From Butyrivibrio sp. VCB2006 (GTDB taxonomy: Bacteria > Bacillota > Clostridia > Lachnospirales > Lachnospiraceae): DNA of 64,000 nt. Of this stretch, positions 44,914 to 54,388 are shown one piece after another. Every line of letters starts with the position of its first letter. The first letter of the stretch is position 1. Under the pieces are notes generated by a model. It was not told the origin of the DNA. It worked only from the letters and a program-made list of their open reading frames with translations, and ran no database searches. Position numbers and translations under genes: made by a program. The stretch lies in the NCBI RefSeq assembly GCF_000420945.1, contig NZ_ATVX01000005.1:248001-312000 (forward strand), written 5' to 3'.

Positions 44914-47643
44914 ATGCAGGAGACATTTACCAAAGTGGAATTTGAAAATGCCACAGAAATGGGCTCTTTAAACGAAGAAAAAGGAGCTCTTGGTAATTTT
45001 GCGCTTAAAAACACCGGCGTTTTACAGTCCTGGCAGGATAAGTTCTGTGAGATGTCCGGAGTGTATGCCATGTGCCTTGATTCAGAGGGCATGCCTATAA
45101 GCGAGTTTTCCGGCAATCCCCACGAAATAGAAATAATCAAGAAATACGTTACAGATATACGTATTCATAATATTTTCAAAAGAGTATCAGAAAGCGAGCT
45201 GGAGGATCAGGCCGTTGAGATAACGGAGGTTCCTAACCTGCGGCTCGCTGCTGTTGCTGTTAAAAATGGAAAACAGACTTCGGCAGTGTGGATAGTCTGC
45301 GGCGTATTCACTAACGCAGAGTATGAGGCTGAGTTTTTCCATATCCCACCAATAGATTCTTTTGGTTATCAAATCTCAGAAGATAAATTTTATAGAGTGC
45401 TTGATTTGCTCAGGGCATCCTTGAATGTTTTTATTTCCATAGAAACTTCAAGGTCACTTGCTGTTGCCAAAAGTGAGGAGTCAAAGCTTCAGGAGCTTGA
45501 AATGACCACCTCTTTTCATCGCGCTGAGACCATGACAGAGATAGTATCTCTTCTTGACAGCGATGAGGGAATTGAGACGATCATGGTGGACATTCTGTCA
45601 AAGCTTTGCAGCTATCTGCAGATAAGTAATGGCTTCACCTGCAGGATTCATCACAATACCCTGATGGATATTGTGGTTCAGTGGACTGCTCAGGATACAC
45701 AAAAACTTTTTGCAGAGACTACTGACCAGGAGGTTTGCTGGTTCCTTGGAACAGAGAAGGCAATTGTCATATCAAGCGATACTCAGATGAATGCCGGAGA
45801 GCATGAACAGCTTGATATGCTTGGTATCAAAGCTTTGGTTGCCATGCCAATAGTAATTAATGGTGCGCCAAGGTTCTATGCATGCCTCTGCGAGACCAGA
45901 GAAAGCAGAATATGGTCTATAGATGACATAAAGTTTGTCAATGATACTATCAGGATCTTACAGAGTATTATCACCAAGAGAATTCAGACTAACTCTCTAG
46001 CTAGCTCTTTTGCCTCATTGGAAGCTGTTCTTGATAATGTGGGAAGTTCAATCTATGTAAGAGATATCGGTACGGGAGTGCTTCTTTTTGCAAATAGGAG
46101 CTTTAAAAAGAACTTTAGTAAGGAACTGGCGGAGAACAAGCTTATTGAGCTTTTTGAATCTAATATTCCGTCAAGGAGCCACAGTGGTAACTACGAGGTT
46201 AATCACAAGGCAAGATCCAAATGGTATGACGTATATTACACAAGAATCAAGTGGGTGGACGGCCGACCGGTTTCTTTGTGCGCTATCTACGACATTACTG
46301 AGAAGAAACTGTATCAAAAGAGAATTGAGCAGCAGGCATATACAGACTTCTTGACAGGTCTTTACAACAGAATGTGCTGTGAAAAGGATCTGGCCAAATA
46401 TGTGGACGAGGCAAGAAATACCGGCAAAACCGGTGCTCTTATGTATCTTGATCTGGATGACTTTAAGCATATCAATGACAGCCTGGGACATCAGTATGGC
46501 GATGTGCTGCTTCAGGATATCTCCAAGGCCATGAGCAGGATTGAGGGAATCAGTAATTCCTGCTACAGAATGGGCGGAGATGAATTTGTAATTATTGTTC
46601 CTCCTGAGAGCTATGGCAGGATGGATAAGATTGTTGAAGAGATAAAAGATGCCTTTGCAACGCCATGGTATCTGAAGGATACGGATTATTACTGCACTAT
46701 GAGTATGGGCGTTGTAAGATTCCCCGATAATGGTGATAATGTACCTGAACTTATCAGAAAATCTGATGTTGCTATGTATGAGGCAAAAAAGTCTGGTAAG
46801 AACAGAATTGCTGAGTACTCCGACAACATTGATTCCTCATCTATCCACAGGCTTGATCTTGAAAAGAACATGTTTGACGCCATTGGAAAGAGCTGCGAGG
46901 AGTTTGAAGTATATTTCCAGCCTATTATTACAAATACGAAGGGCTCAAAGAGCAGTATAGCACCTAAACACATCGGTGCTGAGGCACTGGTAAGATGGAA
47001 CAGTGCTCAGTTGGGCTTCCTTAATCCTGACGAATTTGTGCCTCTGGCAGAGTATCTTGGACTTATAAATCCTATTGGAAATCATGTTTTGCAGAAGGCC
47101 TGTGAGTGCTGCAGACAGTGGAATGAGTCGGGAACAGGTGATTTTTCCGTGAGCGTAAATTTGTCTGTTGTACAGATCATGCAGACTGATATTGTGGATA
47201 TTATTAAGAAATGTATAGAAGATAACAACCTTAAACCGGAGAACCTTGTTCTTGAGCTTACTGAGAGACTTGCCATAAACGACCTTGCAAGAACTAAGCA
47301 GACTCTTTTGGATATAAAGGCCCTTGGTGTAAGGCTTGCTCTTGATGATTTCGGTACAGGGTATTCTGCTCTTAGCAGTATCAGGGCTCTTCCTTTTGAT
47401 ATTATCAAGGTGGACAAGGATTTCGTAAAAGATATCGCGACAGACGATTATTCTCAGGCATTTGTTCGCATGATGGCACAGCTTGGCGAAACAATCGGGG
47501 CGGATATTTGCGTCGAGGGAATAGAGACAAAGGAACAGCTTGATGCCTTGAAGAATATGGGAGTTAAGTATATACAGGGCTTCTACTACGACAAGCCGTT
47601 AAGACGGGCTGCGTTTGAGGAAAAGTACGTATACAATAAGTGA
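44914..47643 (+). CDS. Cyclic-di-GMP enzyme: PocR-like + GAF + PAS + GGDEF + EAL
   Basis: A 909-residue cytosolic signalling protein without clear membrane segments. Residues about 28-130 resemble a PocR-type ligand-binding domain, about 190-355 a GAF domain and about 365-465 a PAS domain. The GGDEF domain (about 475-635) has an intact GGDEF motif in YRMGGDEFVI and TDFLTGLYNR. The EAL domain (about 650-905) has GAEALVRW, ELTERLA and DDFGTGYSAL. It could both make and break cyclic-di-GMP. GAGGGGGG provides a strong ribosome site. Motility or wall attachment are likely outputs, inferred only. Confidence 0.92.
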   Translation: MQETFTKVEFENATEMGSLNEEKGALGNFALKNTGVLQSWQDKFCEMSGVYAMCLDSEGMPISEFSGNPHEIEIIKKYVTDIRIHNIFKRVSESELEDQAVEITEVPNLRLAAVAVKNGKQTSAVWIVCGVFTNAEYEAEFFHIPPIDSFGYQISEDKFYRVLDLLRASLNVFISIETSRSLAVAKSEESKLQELEMTTSFHRAETMTEIVSLLDSDEGIETIMVDILSKLCSYLQISNGFTCRIHHNTLMDIVVQWTAQDTQKLFAETTDQEVCWFLGTEKAIVISSDTQMNAGEHEQLDMLGIKALVAMPIVINGAPRFYACLCETRESRIWSIDDIKFVNDTIRILQSIITKRIQTNSLASSFASLEAVLDNVGSSIYVRDIGTGVLLFANRSFKKNFSKELAENKLIELFESNIPSRSHSGNYEVNHKARSKWYDVYYTRIKWVDGRPVSLCAIYDITEKKLYQKRIEQQAYTDFLTGLYNRMCCEKDLAKYVDEARNTGKTGALMYLDLDDFKHINDSLGHQYGDVLLQDISKAMSRIEGISNSCYRMGGDEFVIIVPPESYGRMDKIVEEIKDAFATPWYLKDTDYYCTMSMGVVRFPDNGDNVPELIRKSDVAMYEAKKSGKNRIAEYSDNIDSSSIHRLDLEKNMFDAIGKSCEEFEVYFQPIITNTKGSKSSIAPKHIGAEALVRWNSAQLGFLNPDEFVPLAEYLGLINPIGNHVLQKACECCRQWNESGTGDFSVSVNLSVVQIMQTDIVDIIKKCIEDNNLKPENLVLELTERLAINDLARTKQTLLDIKALGVRLALDDFGTGYSALSSIRALPFDIIKVDKDFVKDIATDDYSQAFVRMMAQLGETIGADICVEGIETKEQLDALKNMGVKYIQGFYYDKPLRRAAFEEKYVYNK

Positions 47644-47666
47644 CTTTCCGGTGTCATCCGGTGATA

Positions 47667-47694
47667 TTTAAACATCTTGGAAATATGGTATAAT
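47667..47694 (+). promoter_or_regulatory. Candidate promoter of glnS
   Basis: TTTAAA (47667-47672), a 16-base spacer and TATAAT (47689-47694), with TGG just before the -10. Confidence 0.45.
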
Positions 47695-47768
47695 TTATGA
47701 TAATATAATATGTCGCGACTATACGTCGAATTGACAAAAACTTTTTTAGAAGGTTGGTTTTTTGAGTA

Positions 47769-49475
47769 ATGGCAGATGAAGTAATTAAGAATTTAAATGA
47801 GAATGCAGAGGGCGACAATACTCCTTCCAGACATTTCATTGAGCAGGCAATTGACAAGGACCTTGCAGAGGGCGTTTATGACCATGTGCATACACGTTTT
47901 CCTCCTGAGCCTAATGGATTCTTACATATAGGACATGCTAAGAGTATTCTTCTTAACTATGGCATGGCCAAGGAATACGGCGGCAAGTTCAACATGAGAT
48001 TCGATGACACCAATCCTACCAAGGAGAAGGCTGAGTTCATGGATTCCATCATTGAAGACGTTAAGTGGCTTGGCGCTGATTATGAAGATCGTCTTTTCCA
48101 TGCATCAGATTATTTTGATGAGATGTATGAGGATGCTGTTAAGCTTATAAAGAAGGGCAAGGCTTATGTTTCAGAGCTTTCAACTGATGAGATGCGTGAG
48201 TATAGAGGAACACTCACAGAGCCTGGTAAGGATGACCCTAACAGAAACAGATCTGTTGAAGAGAACCTTAAGCTTTTTGAAGATATGAAGAATGGCAAGT
48301 TTGAGGACGGATCAGTTACTCTTCGTGCCAAGATTGATATGGCATCTCCTAATATCAACATGAGAGATCCTATCATTTACAGAGTTGCACACATGACACA
48401 TGCCAGAACCGGCGATAAGTGGTGCATCTATCCTATGTATGATTTCGCTCATCCTATCGAGGACGCGATTGAGGGAATTACACATTCTCTTTGCACACTG
48501 GAATTTGAGGATCACAGACCTCTTTATGACTGGGTAAAGAATGAGTGTGAGTACAAGAATCCTCCACGTCAGATTGAGTTCGCAAAGTTATATCTCAACA
48601 ATGTTGTTACTGGTAAGAGATATATCAAGAGGCTTGTAGAGGAAGGAATAGTTGACGGATGGGATGATCCGAGACTTGTAACTATTGCTTCTCTTCGTAG
48701 AAGAGGCTTTACGCCTGAATCTATCAAGATGTTTGTTGATATGTGCGGTATTTCCAAGGCTAACTCTACTGCAGAGTATGCGATGCTTGAGTACTGCATC
48801 AGAGAGGACCTCAAGAATAAGGCTAAGAGAATGCTTGCAATTCTTGATCCTGTTAAGCTCATTATCGATAACTACCCTGAGGGACAGACAGAGTACCTCG
48901 AGATTGAGAACAATAAGGAAGTTCCTGAGATGGGAACACGTAAAGTTCCATTTGGAAAAGAGCTCTACATTGAGAGAGACGACTTTATGGAGGAACCACC
49001 CAAGAAGTACTTCCGTTTGTTCCCTGGTAATGAAGTAAGACTTATGAATGCTTACTTTGTAACCTGCACAAGCTTTGTTAAGGATGAAACCGGCAAGGTA
49101 ACAGAGATCCACTGTACATATGATCCTGAGACTAAGGGCGGCGACAGCGCTGACGGCAGAAAGGTAAAGGGAACAATCCACTGGGTTGCAGCAAAAGAGG
49201 CTGTTACAGCAGAGGTTCGTCTTTATGAGAATATTATTGATGAGGAAAAGGGTGTTTACAATGAGGACGGATCCCTCAACCTTAATCCTAATTCAATCAC
49301 AGTAATCAATGATGCCAAGCTTGAACCTGAACTGGGAGATGCAGTTGCTTACGACAAATTCCAGTTTGTAAGAAATGGTTTCTTTAGCGTAGACAGTAAG
49401 GATTCCAAGCCCGGTGCACCTGTATTTAACAGAATAGTTTCACTTAAGAGCTCATTTGTAGTACCTAAGAAGTGA
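47769..49475 (+). CDS. glnS: Glutaminyl-tRNA synthetase
   Basis: A 568-residue class I aminoacyl-tRNA synthetase charging tRNA-Gln. [17 protein letters not shown] holds the HIGH motif, [10 protein letters not shown] and HRPLYDW follow, and GWDDPRL matches GlnRS rather than GluRS. The KMSKR-like loop reads VVTGKRYIK, with Thr-Gly in place of Met-Ser while keeping Lys-Arg. The C-terminal anticodon-binding barrels are present ([26 protein letters not shown]). Many Firmicutes instead use the GatCAB route; GlnRS in Lachnospiraceae-like Clostridia is thought to be acquired. Confidence 0.95.
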   Translation: MADEVIKNLNENAEGDNTPSRHFIEQAIDKDLAEGVYDHVHTRFPPEPNGFLHIGHAKSILLNYGMAKEYGGKFNMRFDDTNPTKEKAEFMDSIIEDVKWLGADYEDRLFHASDYFDEMYEDAVKLIKKGKAYVSELSTDEMREYRGTLTEPGKDDPNRNRSVEENLKLFEDMKNGKFEDGSVTLRAKIDMASPNINMRDPIIYRVAHMTHARTGDKWCIYPMYDFAHPIEDAIEGITHSLCTLEFEDHRPLYDWVKNECEYKNPPRQIEFAKLYLNNVVTGKRYIKRLVEEGIVDGWDDPRLVTIASLRRRGFTPESIKMFVDMCGISKANSTAEYAMLEYCIREDLKNKAKRMLAILDPVKLIIDNYPEGQTEYLEIENNKEVPEMGTRKVPFGKELYIERDDFMEEPPKKYFRLFPGNEVRLMNAYFVTCTSFVKDETGKVTEIHCTYDPETKGGDSADGRKVKGTIHWVAAKEAVTAEVRLYENIIDEEKGVYNEDGSLNLNPNSITVINDAKLEPELGDAVAYDKFQFVRNGFFSVDSKDSKPGAPVFNRIVSLKSSFVVPKK

Positions 49476-49478
49476 TTT

Positions 49479-49512
49479 AGAAGTAGAAGTAACAGAAGTA
49501 ATGGAAGTAATG
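49479..49512 (+). repeat. Short tandem repeat of GAAGTA(AT)-like units
   Basis: Four GAAGTA units spaced 6-9 bases apart lie between the glnS stop and the next ribosome site. It may be a small replication-slippage repeat. Confidence 0.5.
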
Positions 49513-49550
49513 TCACCAAAACAAATTTTCGCTTAAAGAGAGGTTATGTT

Positions 49551-50414
49551 ATGGCTGGTATTTTTTCTGGACTTGAAAAACTTGGACTTGGAAACATTGG
49601 CGGTGGTAAACTTTTCGAGGATCCTAAGGAAAAGGAAACTGCTGTAAAAAAGGAAGCTCCAAAACCTAAACTACAGCTTGTTAATGAAGAGGATTATCTT
49701 TTTCTGAAAAAGTATAAATGTCCTGTTTGTGAGAGCGAATTTGAAACCAAGACCGTTAGAACGGGTAAGGTTAGGATGAAGAATGTAGATATAGATCTTC
49801 GTCCTGATTATGATGAACTTGACCAGAATAAATACGATGTCATAGCTTGTCCTTCTTGTGGATATGCAGCTCTTGGCAGATACTTTGCTACACTTAATAA
49901 GTATCAGATTGAGGATATCAGAGTTAAGATCAGCATGAACTACAGGAAGCAGGATTATAAAGATCCTACTTACAGCTATGAATATGCTAGAAGCCTGTAT
50001 CAGCTGGCACTGGCAAATGCAGTTGTCAAGAAGGCCAAGAATAGCGAGAAGGCGTACATATGTCTTAAGACTGCATGGGTAATCAGAGGAGAGACGCAGC
50101 GTCTTGACCCTGCGGAAGAAGGCTATGATCAGAAGAGGGCGGACAATGATGCCCAGGAAAAAGAGCTGCTTTCCAATGCCCTTGATGGATTTGTAATGGC
50201 AAGACAGTCTGAGGAATTTCCTATTGCCGGAATGGATTCATCTACACTGGATTATCTTATTGCTGCTTTGGCGGTGGAGACTGATCAGTATGATGTAGCC
50301 AGCAAGATGGTTTCTGAGCTCCTCACATCCAGAGTTGCCAATAGCCGTATAAAAGATAAGGCAAGGCTCCTCAAGGATATGATTGCAGAAAAGAAGGGTG
50401 TGAGCCCCGAATAA
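49551..50414 (+). CDS. DUF2225 zinc-ribbon protein
   Basis: A 287-residue cytosolic protein. CPVCESEF (about residues 57-64) and CPSCGYA (about 103-109) form a zinc ribbon, and RPDYDELDQNKYDVIACPSCGYAA is diagnostic of DUF2225. The C-terminal half is a run of helix pairs (YARSLYQLALANAVVKK, AYICLKTAWVIRGE) suggesting TPR-like packing. Function is unknown. AGAGAGG precedes ATG 49551. It probably shares a transcript with glnS or has its own weak promoter. Confidence 0.82.
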   Translation: MAGIFSGLEKLGLGNIGGGKLFEDPKEKETAVKKEAPKPKLQLVNEEDYLFLKKYKCPVCESEFETKTVRTGKVRMKNVDIDLRPDYDELDQNKYDVIACPSCGYAALGRYFATLNKYQIEDIRVKISMNYRKQDYKDPTYSYEYARSLYQLALANAVVKKAKNSEKAYICLKTAWVIRGETQRLDPAEEGYDQKRADNDAQEKELLSNALDGFVMARQSEEFPIAGMDSSTLDYLIAALAVETDQYDVASKMVSELLTSRVANSRIKDKARLLKDMIAEKKGVSPE

Positions 50415-50428
50415 GGATTACAAATAAT

Positions 50429-50462
50429 AAGCCTCGTATCGTGAAGATACGGGGCTTTAATA
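50429..50462. terminator. Terminator between the DUF2225 and acidic-protein genes
   Basis: AAGCCTCGTATC (50429-50440) pairs with GATACGGGGCTT (50446-50457), one G-T pair, then TTAATAATT. Confidence 0.75.
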
Positions 50463-50470
50463 ATTGTTAT

Positions 50471-50782
50471 TTACTTTTCGTCGTCGAAGAATTCTTCTGA
50501 TTTCTCAGGTGTCTCTTCCTTGCTGTCGTCTTCATCAAGGTCTTCCTTGGAATCCTCTTTGTCATCTGAAGGACTGATGTCTACATACTTACGACCAAAT
50601 TTGATCTCTGAGGTATAGTCATCGTCATCCTCAAAATCATCGAAATCCTCATAATCGTCATCGTCAAAATCGTCAGCAATTGCCTCGTCTCTCTTGGACA
50701 AGTAGTAATATGCTCCAGCTGCAGCAGCACCTATCGCAGCGCAAAATACAATAAACTTACCAAATCCATTATTCTTGGACAT
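50471..50782 (-). CDS. Small membrane protein with a highly acidic tail
   Basis: A 103-residue protein: one membrane segment (about residues 9-28, FIVFCAAIGAAAAGAYYYL) followed by a tail dominated by Asp, Glu, Ser and Lys. No enzyme motif is visible and I do not recognise a named family, though similar short TM-plus-acidic-tail proteins occur in related bacteria. The strong GGAGGGG site before ATG 50782 and consistent frame support it as a real gene. Its partner may be a basic protein, RNA or cations; this is speculation. Confidence 0.7.
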   Translation of the reverse strand: MSKNNGFGKFIVFCAAIGAAAAGAYYYLSKRDEAIADDFDDDDYEDFDDFEDDDDYTSEIKFGRKYVDISPSDDKEDSKEDLDEDDSKEETPEKSEEFFDDEK

Positions 50783-50881
50783 GTAAAAGCCCCTCCTATC
50801 AAGCGATAAAATAATTTTAATACAATTTAATCACAAATAAAAGCATTATTGATTAAAATTTGATAAATAACGGTAAATCGT

Positions 50882-50910
50882 TTGAAGTGACTTTTTAAAA
50901 ATGATATATT
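50882..50910 (+). promoter_or_regulatory. Promoter of the TetR-PfkB gene pair
   Basis: TTGAAG (50882-50887), a 17-base spacer and TATATT (50905-50910). Confidence 0.6.
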
Positions 50911-50960
50911 AGTTTTAGACTGGTATGGTCAACTACGGACTTCTATGGTGGGCTCTAAGA

Positions 50961-51563
50961 ATGAATGAAAAATTTTGGGATTTAAAAAAAGAAAAGCAGG
51001 ACAGAATGATAAATGCGGCGCTTAAGGTCTTTTCTCAGTATGGGTATTATCATGCCAGTACCGATGAAATCGTTAAGACTGCAGGAATCAGTAAAGGTCT
51101 GCTTTTTCATTACTTTGGAAGCAAAATAGGAGTGTACGATTTTTTGTATGACTATGCCACAAGATTTGTCGCACTTGAGCTTACCAATAATGTAGAAAAA
51201 AATGAAACCGATTATTTTGAACTCTATAATCAGATACTTGCGGCCAAAGTGGCAGCAATGAATAAGTATCCCTATATATTTCTTTTCCTTAATAAGGCTG
51301 ATGAGGAGGATTATCTCGAAGCTGTGGGAAAAATCAGCGAGAGAAGGGATAAGTATCATGGAATAATGGAGGCTCTTCGGGAAAGAGCTGATATAACCAG
51401 GTTTGCCCCGGGAGTTGATTATAAAAAAGTTGGCTACATACTGGATTATACAGTTGATGGCCTATTGAGAGAGAATATTAAAAGTGAGGTTTTTAGAGCA
51501 GATATATTTATGCAGGAAGCTTTAGAGTATATAGACATGATCAGGAGCATGTCTATTCAATAA
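50961..51563 (+). CDS. TetR/AcrR family regulator
   Basis: A 200-residue regulator. The N-terminal helix-turn-helix (KQDRMINAALKVFSQYGYYHASTDEIVKTAGISKGLLFHYFGSK) is a textbook TetR domain, followed by an all-helical ligand domain of unknown specificity. ATG 50961 follows GGTGGG at a good distance; an in-frame ATG at 50925 would add 12 residues without a ribosome site. The PfkB-like gene begins 12 bases after its stop, so the two are probably cotranscribed and functionally linked. Confidence 0.9.
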   Translation: MNEKFWDLKKEKQDRMINAALKVFSQYGYYHASTDEIVKTAGISKGLLFHYFGSKIGVYDFLYDYATRFVALELTNNVEKNETDYFELYNQILAAKVAAMNKYPYIFLFLNKADEEDYLEAVGKISERRDKYHGIMEALRERADITRFAPGVDYKKVGYILDYTVDGLLRENIKSEVFRADIFMQEALEYIDMIRSMSIQ

Positions 51564-51575
51564 GGAGGCAAATAC

Positions 51576-52514
51576 ATGAGCAAGTTCTTAGTAGCAGGAG
51601 TAACACAGATCGAGACAATCGTCAGAGTGGATAATATTCCGGTTAGCTATGCGCCGCTTACAAGTGCCACTGACTCGATTTTTACAGCCATGGGCGGAGA
51701 TGCTTACAATGAATCACTGGCGCTGAAATGGCTTGGAGACGATGTTACATTTATGTCCATAGTTGGAAGAAACCAGGATTTGGGCATGATCAATCCTCCT
51801 GACAGAAAGATTACTCTTTCCACAGAATATATTGTCCCACAGATGCTGGAAACGCCTACTGAGGTTGTTCTGTATGATAAAAACAGAAAGCAGCAGATCT
51901 TTGAGGATATCAAGGATCTTCGTGACAATGTTTACGATATGTCCATGGTGGCGCCTATTGCTGAGAGCTGTGACATGATGGTTCTTGCTAATGCTAATTT
52001 CTGCAGACCTTTTGCCAAGGAGGCAGCGGCAAGGAAAAAACCTATCGCTGTAAATATCAGAAACTATAAGCCTGAAAAGGAAAAATATAATACAGATTTC
52101 CTTGAGCCTGCTAAGGTTCTTTACTTTAGTGATGATACTCTCGCTGAGGACCCATATGAGTTCATCGACAGAATGTCGGGAACCTACGGTACAGAGATCA
52201 TTATTCTAGGGCAGGGTAGCGAAGGACTTATACTATTTGATAAGACTCAGAATGTGAGGGTTCACTACAAGACCGTTAAGACCAATGAGGTTGTAAATAC
52301 AATCGGTGCCGGTAATGCGCTGTTTGCATGTTTCCTTCACTATTACATGGAAACTGGGGATAGTGTAAATGCTATAAAGAATGCACTTCTTTTTGCATCC
52401 TACAAGATCGGTTACATGGGAACATCAAACGGATTTATGACAACAGATCAGCTTGAACAGTGGAGAAACCTTATCTGGGGCATCAAGAAGAACGTATTTG
52501 AAGAGAACTCATAA
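51576..52514 (+). CDS. PfkB-fold sugar kinase-like protein with altered catalytic Asp
   Basis: A 312-residue ribokinase-like protein. The N-terminal AMGGDAYNESLALKWLG corresponds to PfkB signature 1 (GG..N.A..LA.LG) and IIILGQGSEGLILF to the nucleotide-binding strand. In signature 2 the usual DTxGAGD is NTIGAGN, so the catalytic base Asp is Asn247. Kinase activity is doubtful unless another residue serves; a sugar-sensing role is possible. AAGGAGG precedes ATG 51576, 12 bases after the TetR gene. A long hairpin follows the stop. Confidence 0.82.
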   Translation: MSKFLVAGVTQIETIVRVDNIPVSYAPLTSATDSIFTAMGGDAYNESLALKWLGDDVTFMSIVGRNQDLGMINPPDRKITLSTEYIVPQMLETPTEVVLYDKNRKQQIFEDIKDLRDNVYDMSMVAPIAESCDMMVLANANFCRPFAKEAAARKKPIAVNIRNYKPEKEKYNTDFLEPAKVLYFSDDTLAEDPYEFIDRMSGTYGTEIIILGQGSEGLILFDKTQNVRVHYKTVKTNEVVNTIGAGNALFACFLHYYMETGDSVNAIKNALLFASYKIGYMGTSNGFMTTDQLEQWRNLIWGIKKNVFEENS

Positions 52515-52522
52515 TGCATTCA

Positions 52523-52579
52523 AAAAGAGAACAATGTTTTATTTCGTGCTATTCAGAGGATTCGACATTGTTCTCTTTT
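52523..52579 (+). terminator. Terminator after the PfkB-like gene
   Basis: AAAAGAGAACAATGT (52523-52537) pairs perfectly with ACATTGTTCTCTTTT (52565-52579), a 15-bp stem ending in TTTT with an unusually long 27-base loop. Confidence 0.7.
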
Positions 52580-52641
52580 ACGTTGAAGGCACTTAAAATA
52601 GTTGTTGCGATGGACCATGAATGGTGGTAAAGTTAGTTTAT

Positions 52642-52653
52642 GGAAACGTTACC
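52642..52653. promoter_or_regulatory. LacI-type operator upstream of malQ
   Basis: GGAAACGTTACC is a near-perfect palindrome around a central CG, as LacI-family operators are. It lies about 78 bases before malQ, and a lacI gene follows malQ directly. Confidence 0.5.
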
Positions 52654-52730
52654 GGGAATATGCAATAATTTCCGGATTTATATTTTCTAGATATATAGTC
52701 TTATTTTTTAATAGAATGAGAGGGTAAAAA

Positions 52731-54251
52731 ATGGCAAAGAGTAAACAGAAACAGACAAGAGCATGTGGTGTTCTCCTTCCTATTTTTTCATTATCATCTG
52801 AATATGGCATAGGAGCATTTTCCAAGCAGGCTTATGAGTTTGTGGACTTTTTGGAAAAGGCCGGACAGAGCTATTGGCAGATCCTTCCTTTGGGACCTAC
52901 AAGCTATGGCGATTCTCCTTATCAGTCTTTTTCAACATTTGCCGGAAATCCATATTTCATAGATATAACCAAACTTATTGAGGAAGGTCTTTTGACCAAG
53001 GCAGAAGCTGACAAATATGATTTTGGAAGCTCTGACGAGTATATAGATTACGAGAAACTTTACAGATCAAGATATAAACTTCTGCAGAAGGCTTTTGAGA
53101 ATCTGGATAAGGCGAGGAATGCCAAGACTCTTAAAAAGGAATTTGAGGCATTCAAGAAGAGCCCTGACAATGACTGGCTTAAGGATTATTCTCTTTTCAT
53201 GGCTCTTAAAAATGCAAATGGCGGCAGATCCTGGATTACCTGGGATGAGGATATCAGACTTCGTAAGAGCGCTGCTATGAAGGCTGCTTTTACTAAGTAT
53301 GCAGCTGAGGTTGAGTTTTATTCATTCCTTCAGTTTATGTTCCTTAAACAGTGGACCGCGCTCAAGGAATATGCTAATGGCAAGGGAATTGAAATAATCG
53401 GTGATATCCCGATTTATGTTGCCTTTGACAGTGCTGATACCTGGGCTAACCCTGAGTTATTTCAGCTTGATAAGAAGAATACACCTATCGACGTGGCAGG
53501 ATGTCCTCCTGATGCATTCTCTGCAACAGGTCAGCTTTGGGGCAATCCTCTCTACAGATGGGATTATCACAAGAAGACAGGCTACAAGTGGTGGATGAAG
53601 AGAATTGCTCACTGCTATAAGCTCTACGATGTAGTCAGAATTGATCATTTCAGAGGCTTTGATGAGTATTACGCAATACCATACGGAAATCCAACTGCTG
53701 AGATCGGCGAGTGGAGAAAGGGCCCAGGATATGATCTTTTCGATACTATGAAAAAAGAGCTCGGTGAAAAGAAGGTTATTGCTGAGGACCTTGGTTATCT
53801 TACACCTTCTGTTATCAAGCTTGTTAAGAGAACCGGCTTCCCAGGAATGAAGATTTTGCAATTTGCCTTTGACTCCCGTGAGGAGAGTGATTACCTTCCT
53901 CATAACTACACCAAGAATTGTATTGTTTATACGGGAACTCATGACAATGAGACCACAAGAGGTTGGTACAACCGTCTTCCCAAGAATGATAAAAAATTCT
54001 GTAAGGAGTATTTGGGAATTCACTATGCCAAGGATGCTGTTTGGGAGTGTATAAGAGCAGCCTTTGCATCTGTTTCGGATACAGCAATTATTCCTATGCA
54101 GGATTATCTTGAACTCGACATGTCAGCCAGAATAAATACTCCTTCAACTCTTGGAGGAAACTGGGTATGGAGAATGGATAAGAATGCACTTACTGACGAA
54201 CTTTGCAGTAAAATGCATGATTATGCCAGAATCTATGGCAGACTTAAGTGA
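52731..54251 (+). CDS. malQ: 4-alpha-glucanotransferase (amylomaltase, GH77)
   Basis: A 506-residue cytosolic enzyme transferring alpha-1,4-glucan segments between maltodextrins and releasing glucose. RACGVLLPIFSLSSEYGIG opens the barrel, RIDHFRGFDEYYAIPYG holds the nucleophile Asp, KVIAEDLGYLTP the acid/base Glu, and GTHDNETTRGW the third carboxylate. It may act on glycogen or imported maltodextrins. GAGAGGG precedes ATG 52731. A terminator-like hairpin and a lacI gene follow. Confidence 0.96.
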   Translation: MAKSKQKQTRACGVLLPIFSLSSEYGIGAFSKQAYEFVDFLEKAGQSYWQILPLGPTSYGDSPYQSFSTFAGNPYFIDITKLIEEGLLTKAEADKYDFGSSDEYIDYEKLYRSRYKLLQKAFENLDKARNAKTLKKEFEAFKKSPDNDWLKDYSLFMALKNANGGRSWITWDEDIRLRKSAAMKAAFTKYAAEVEFYSFLQFMFLKQWTALKEYANGKGIEIIGDIPIYVAFDSADTWANPELFQLDKKNTPIDVAGCPPDAFSATGQLWGNPLYRWDYHKKTGYKWWMKRIAHCYKLYDVVRIDHFRGFDEYYAIPYGNPTAEIGEWRKGPGYDLFDTMKKELGEKKVIAEDLGYLTPSVIKLVKRTGFPGMKILQFAFDSREESDYLPHNYTKNCIVYTGTHDNETTRGWYNRLPKNDKKFCKEYLGIHYAKDAVWECIRAAFASVSDTAIIPMQDYLELDMSARINTPSTLGGNWVWRMDKNALTDELCSKMHDYARIYGRLK

Positions 54252-54326
54252 TATCTGATATTATAAATAGGCTTGTACTTGTTTTTGCATATATATCACA
54301 GACAAATTGTGTGAATGTAAATTAAG

Positions 54327-54371
54327 AGTTTCCATGTGTGTGGATATAAGCATGCATGGAAACTTATTATT
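54327..54371 (+). terminator. Hairpin/terminator between malQ and lacI
   Basis: AGTTTCCATG (54327-54336) pairs with CATGGAAACT (54355-54364), followed by TATTATTTT. It overlaps the unused upstream ATG at 54356, which supports the later lacI start. Confidence 0.65.
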
Positions 54372-54388
54372 TTATAAAGGGAAAACAA

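Noticed and set aside
48588..49181. 197-residue minus-strand frame opposite glnS
   Set aside because: Antisense shadow of a well-conserved synthetase with no motif of its own.
53457..54023. 188-residue minus-strand frame opposite malQ
   Set aside because: Shadow caused by codon bias of malQ; no start signal.
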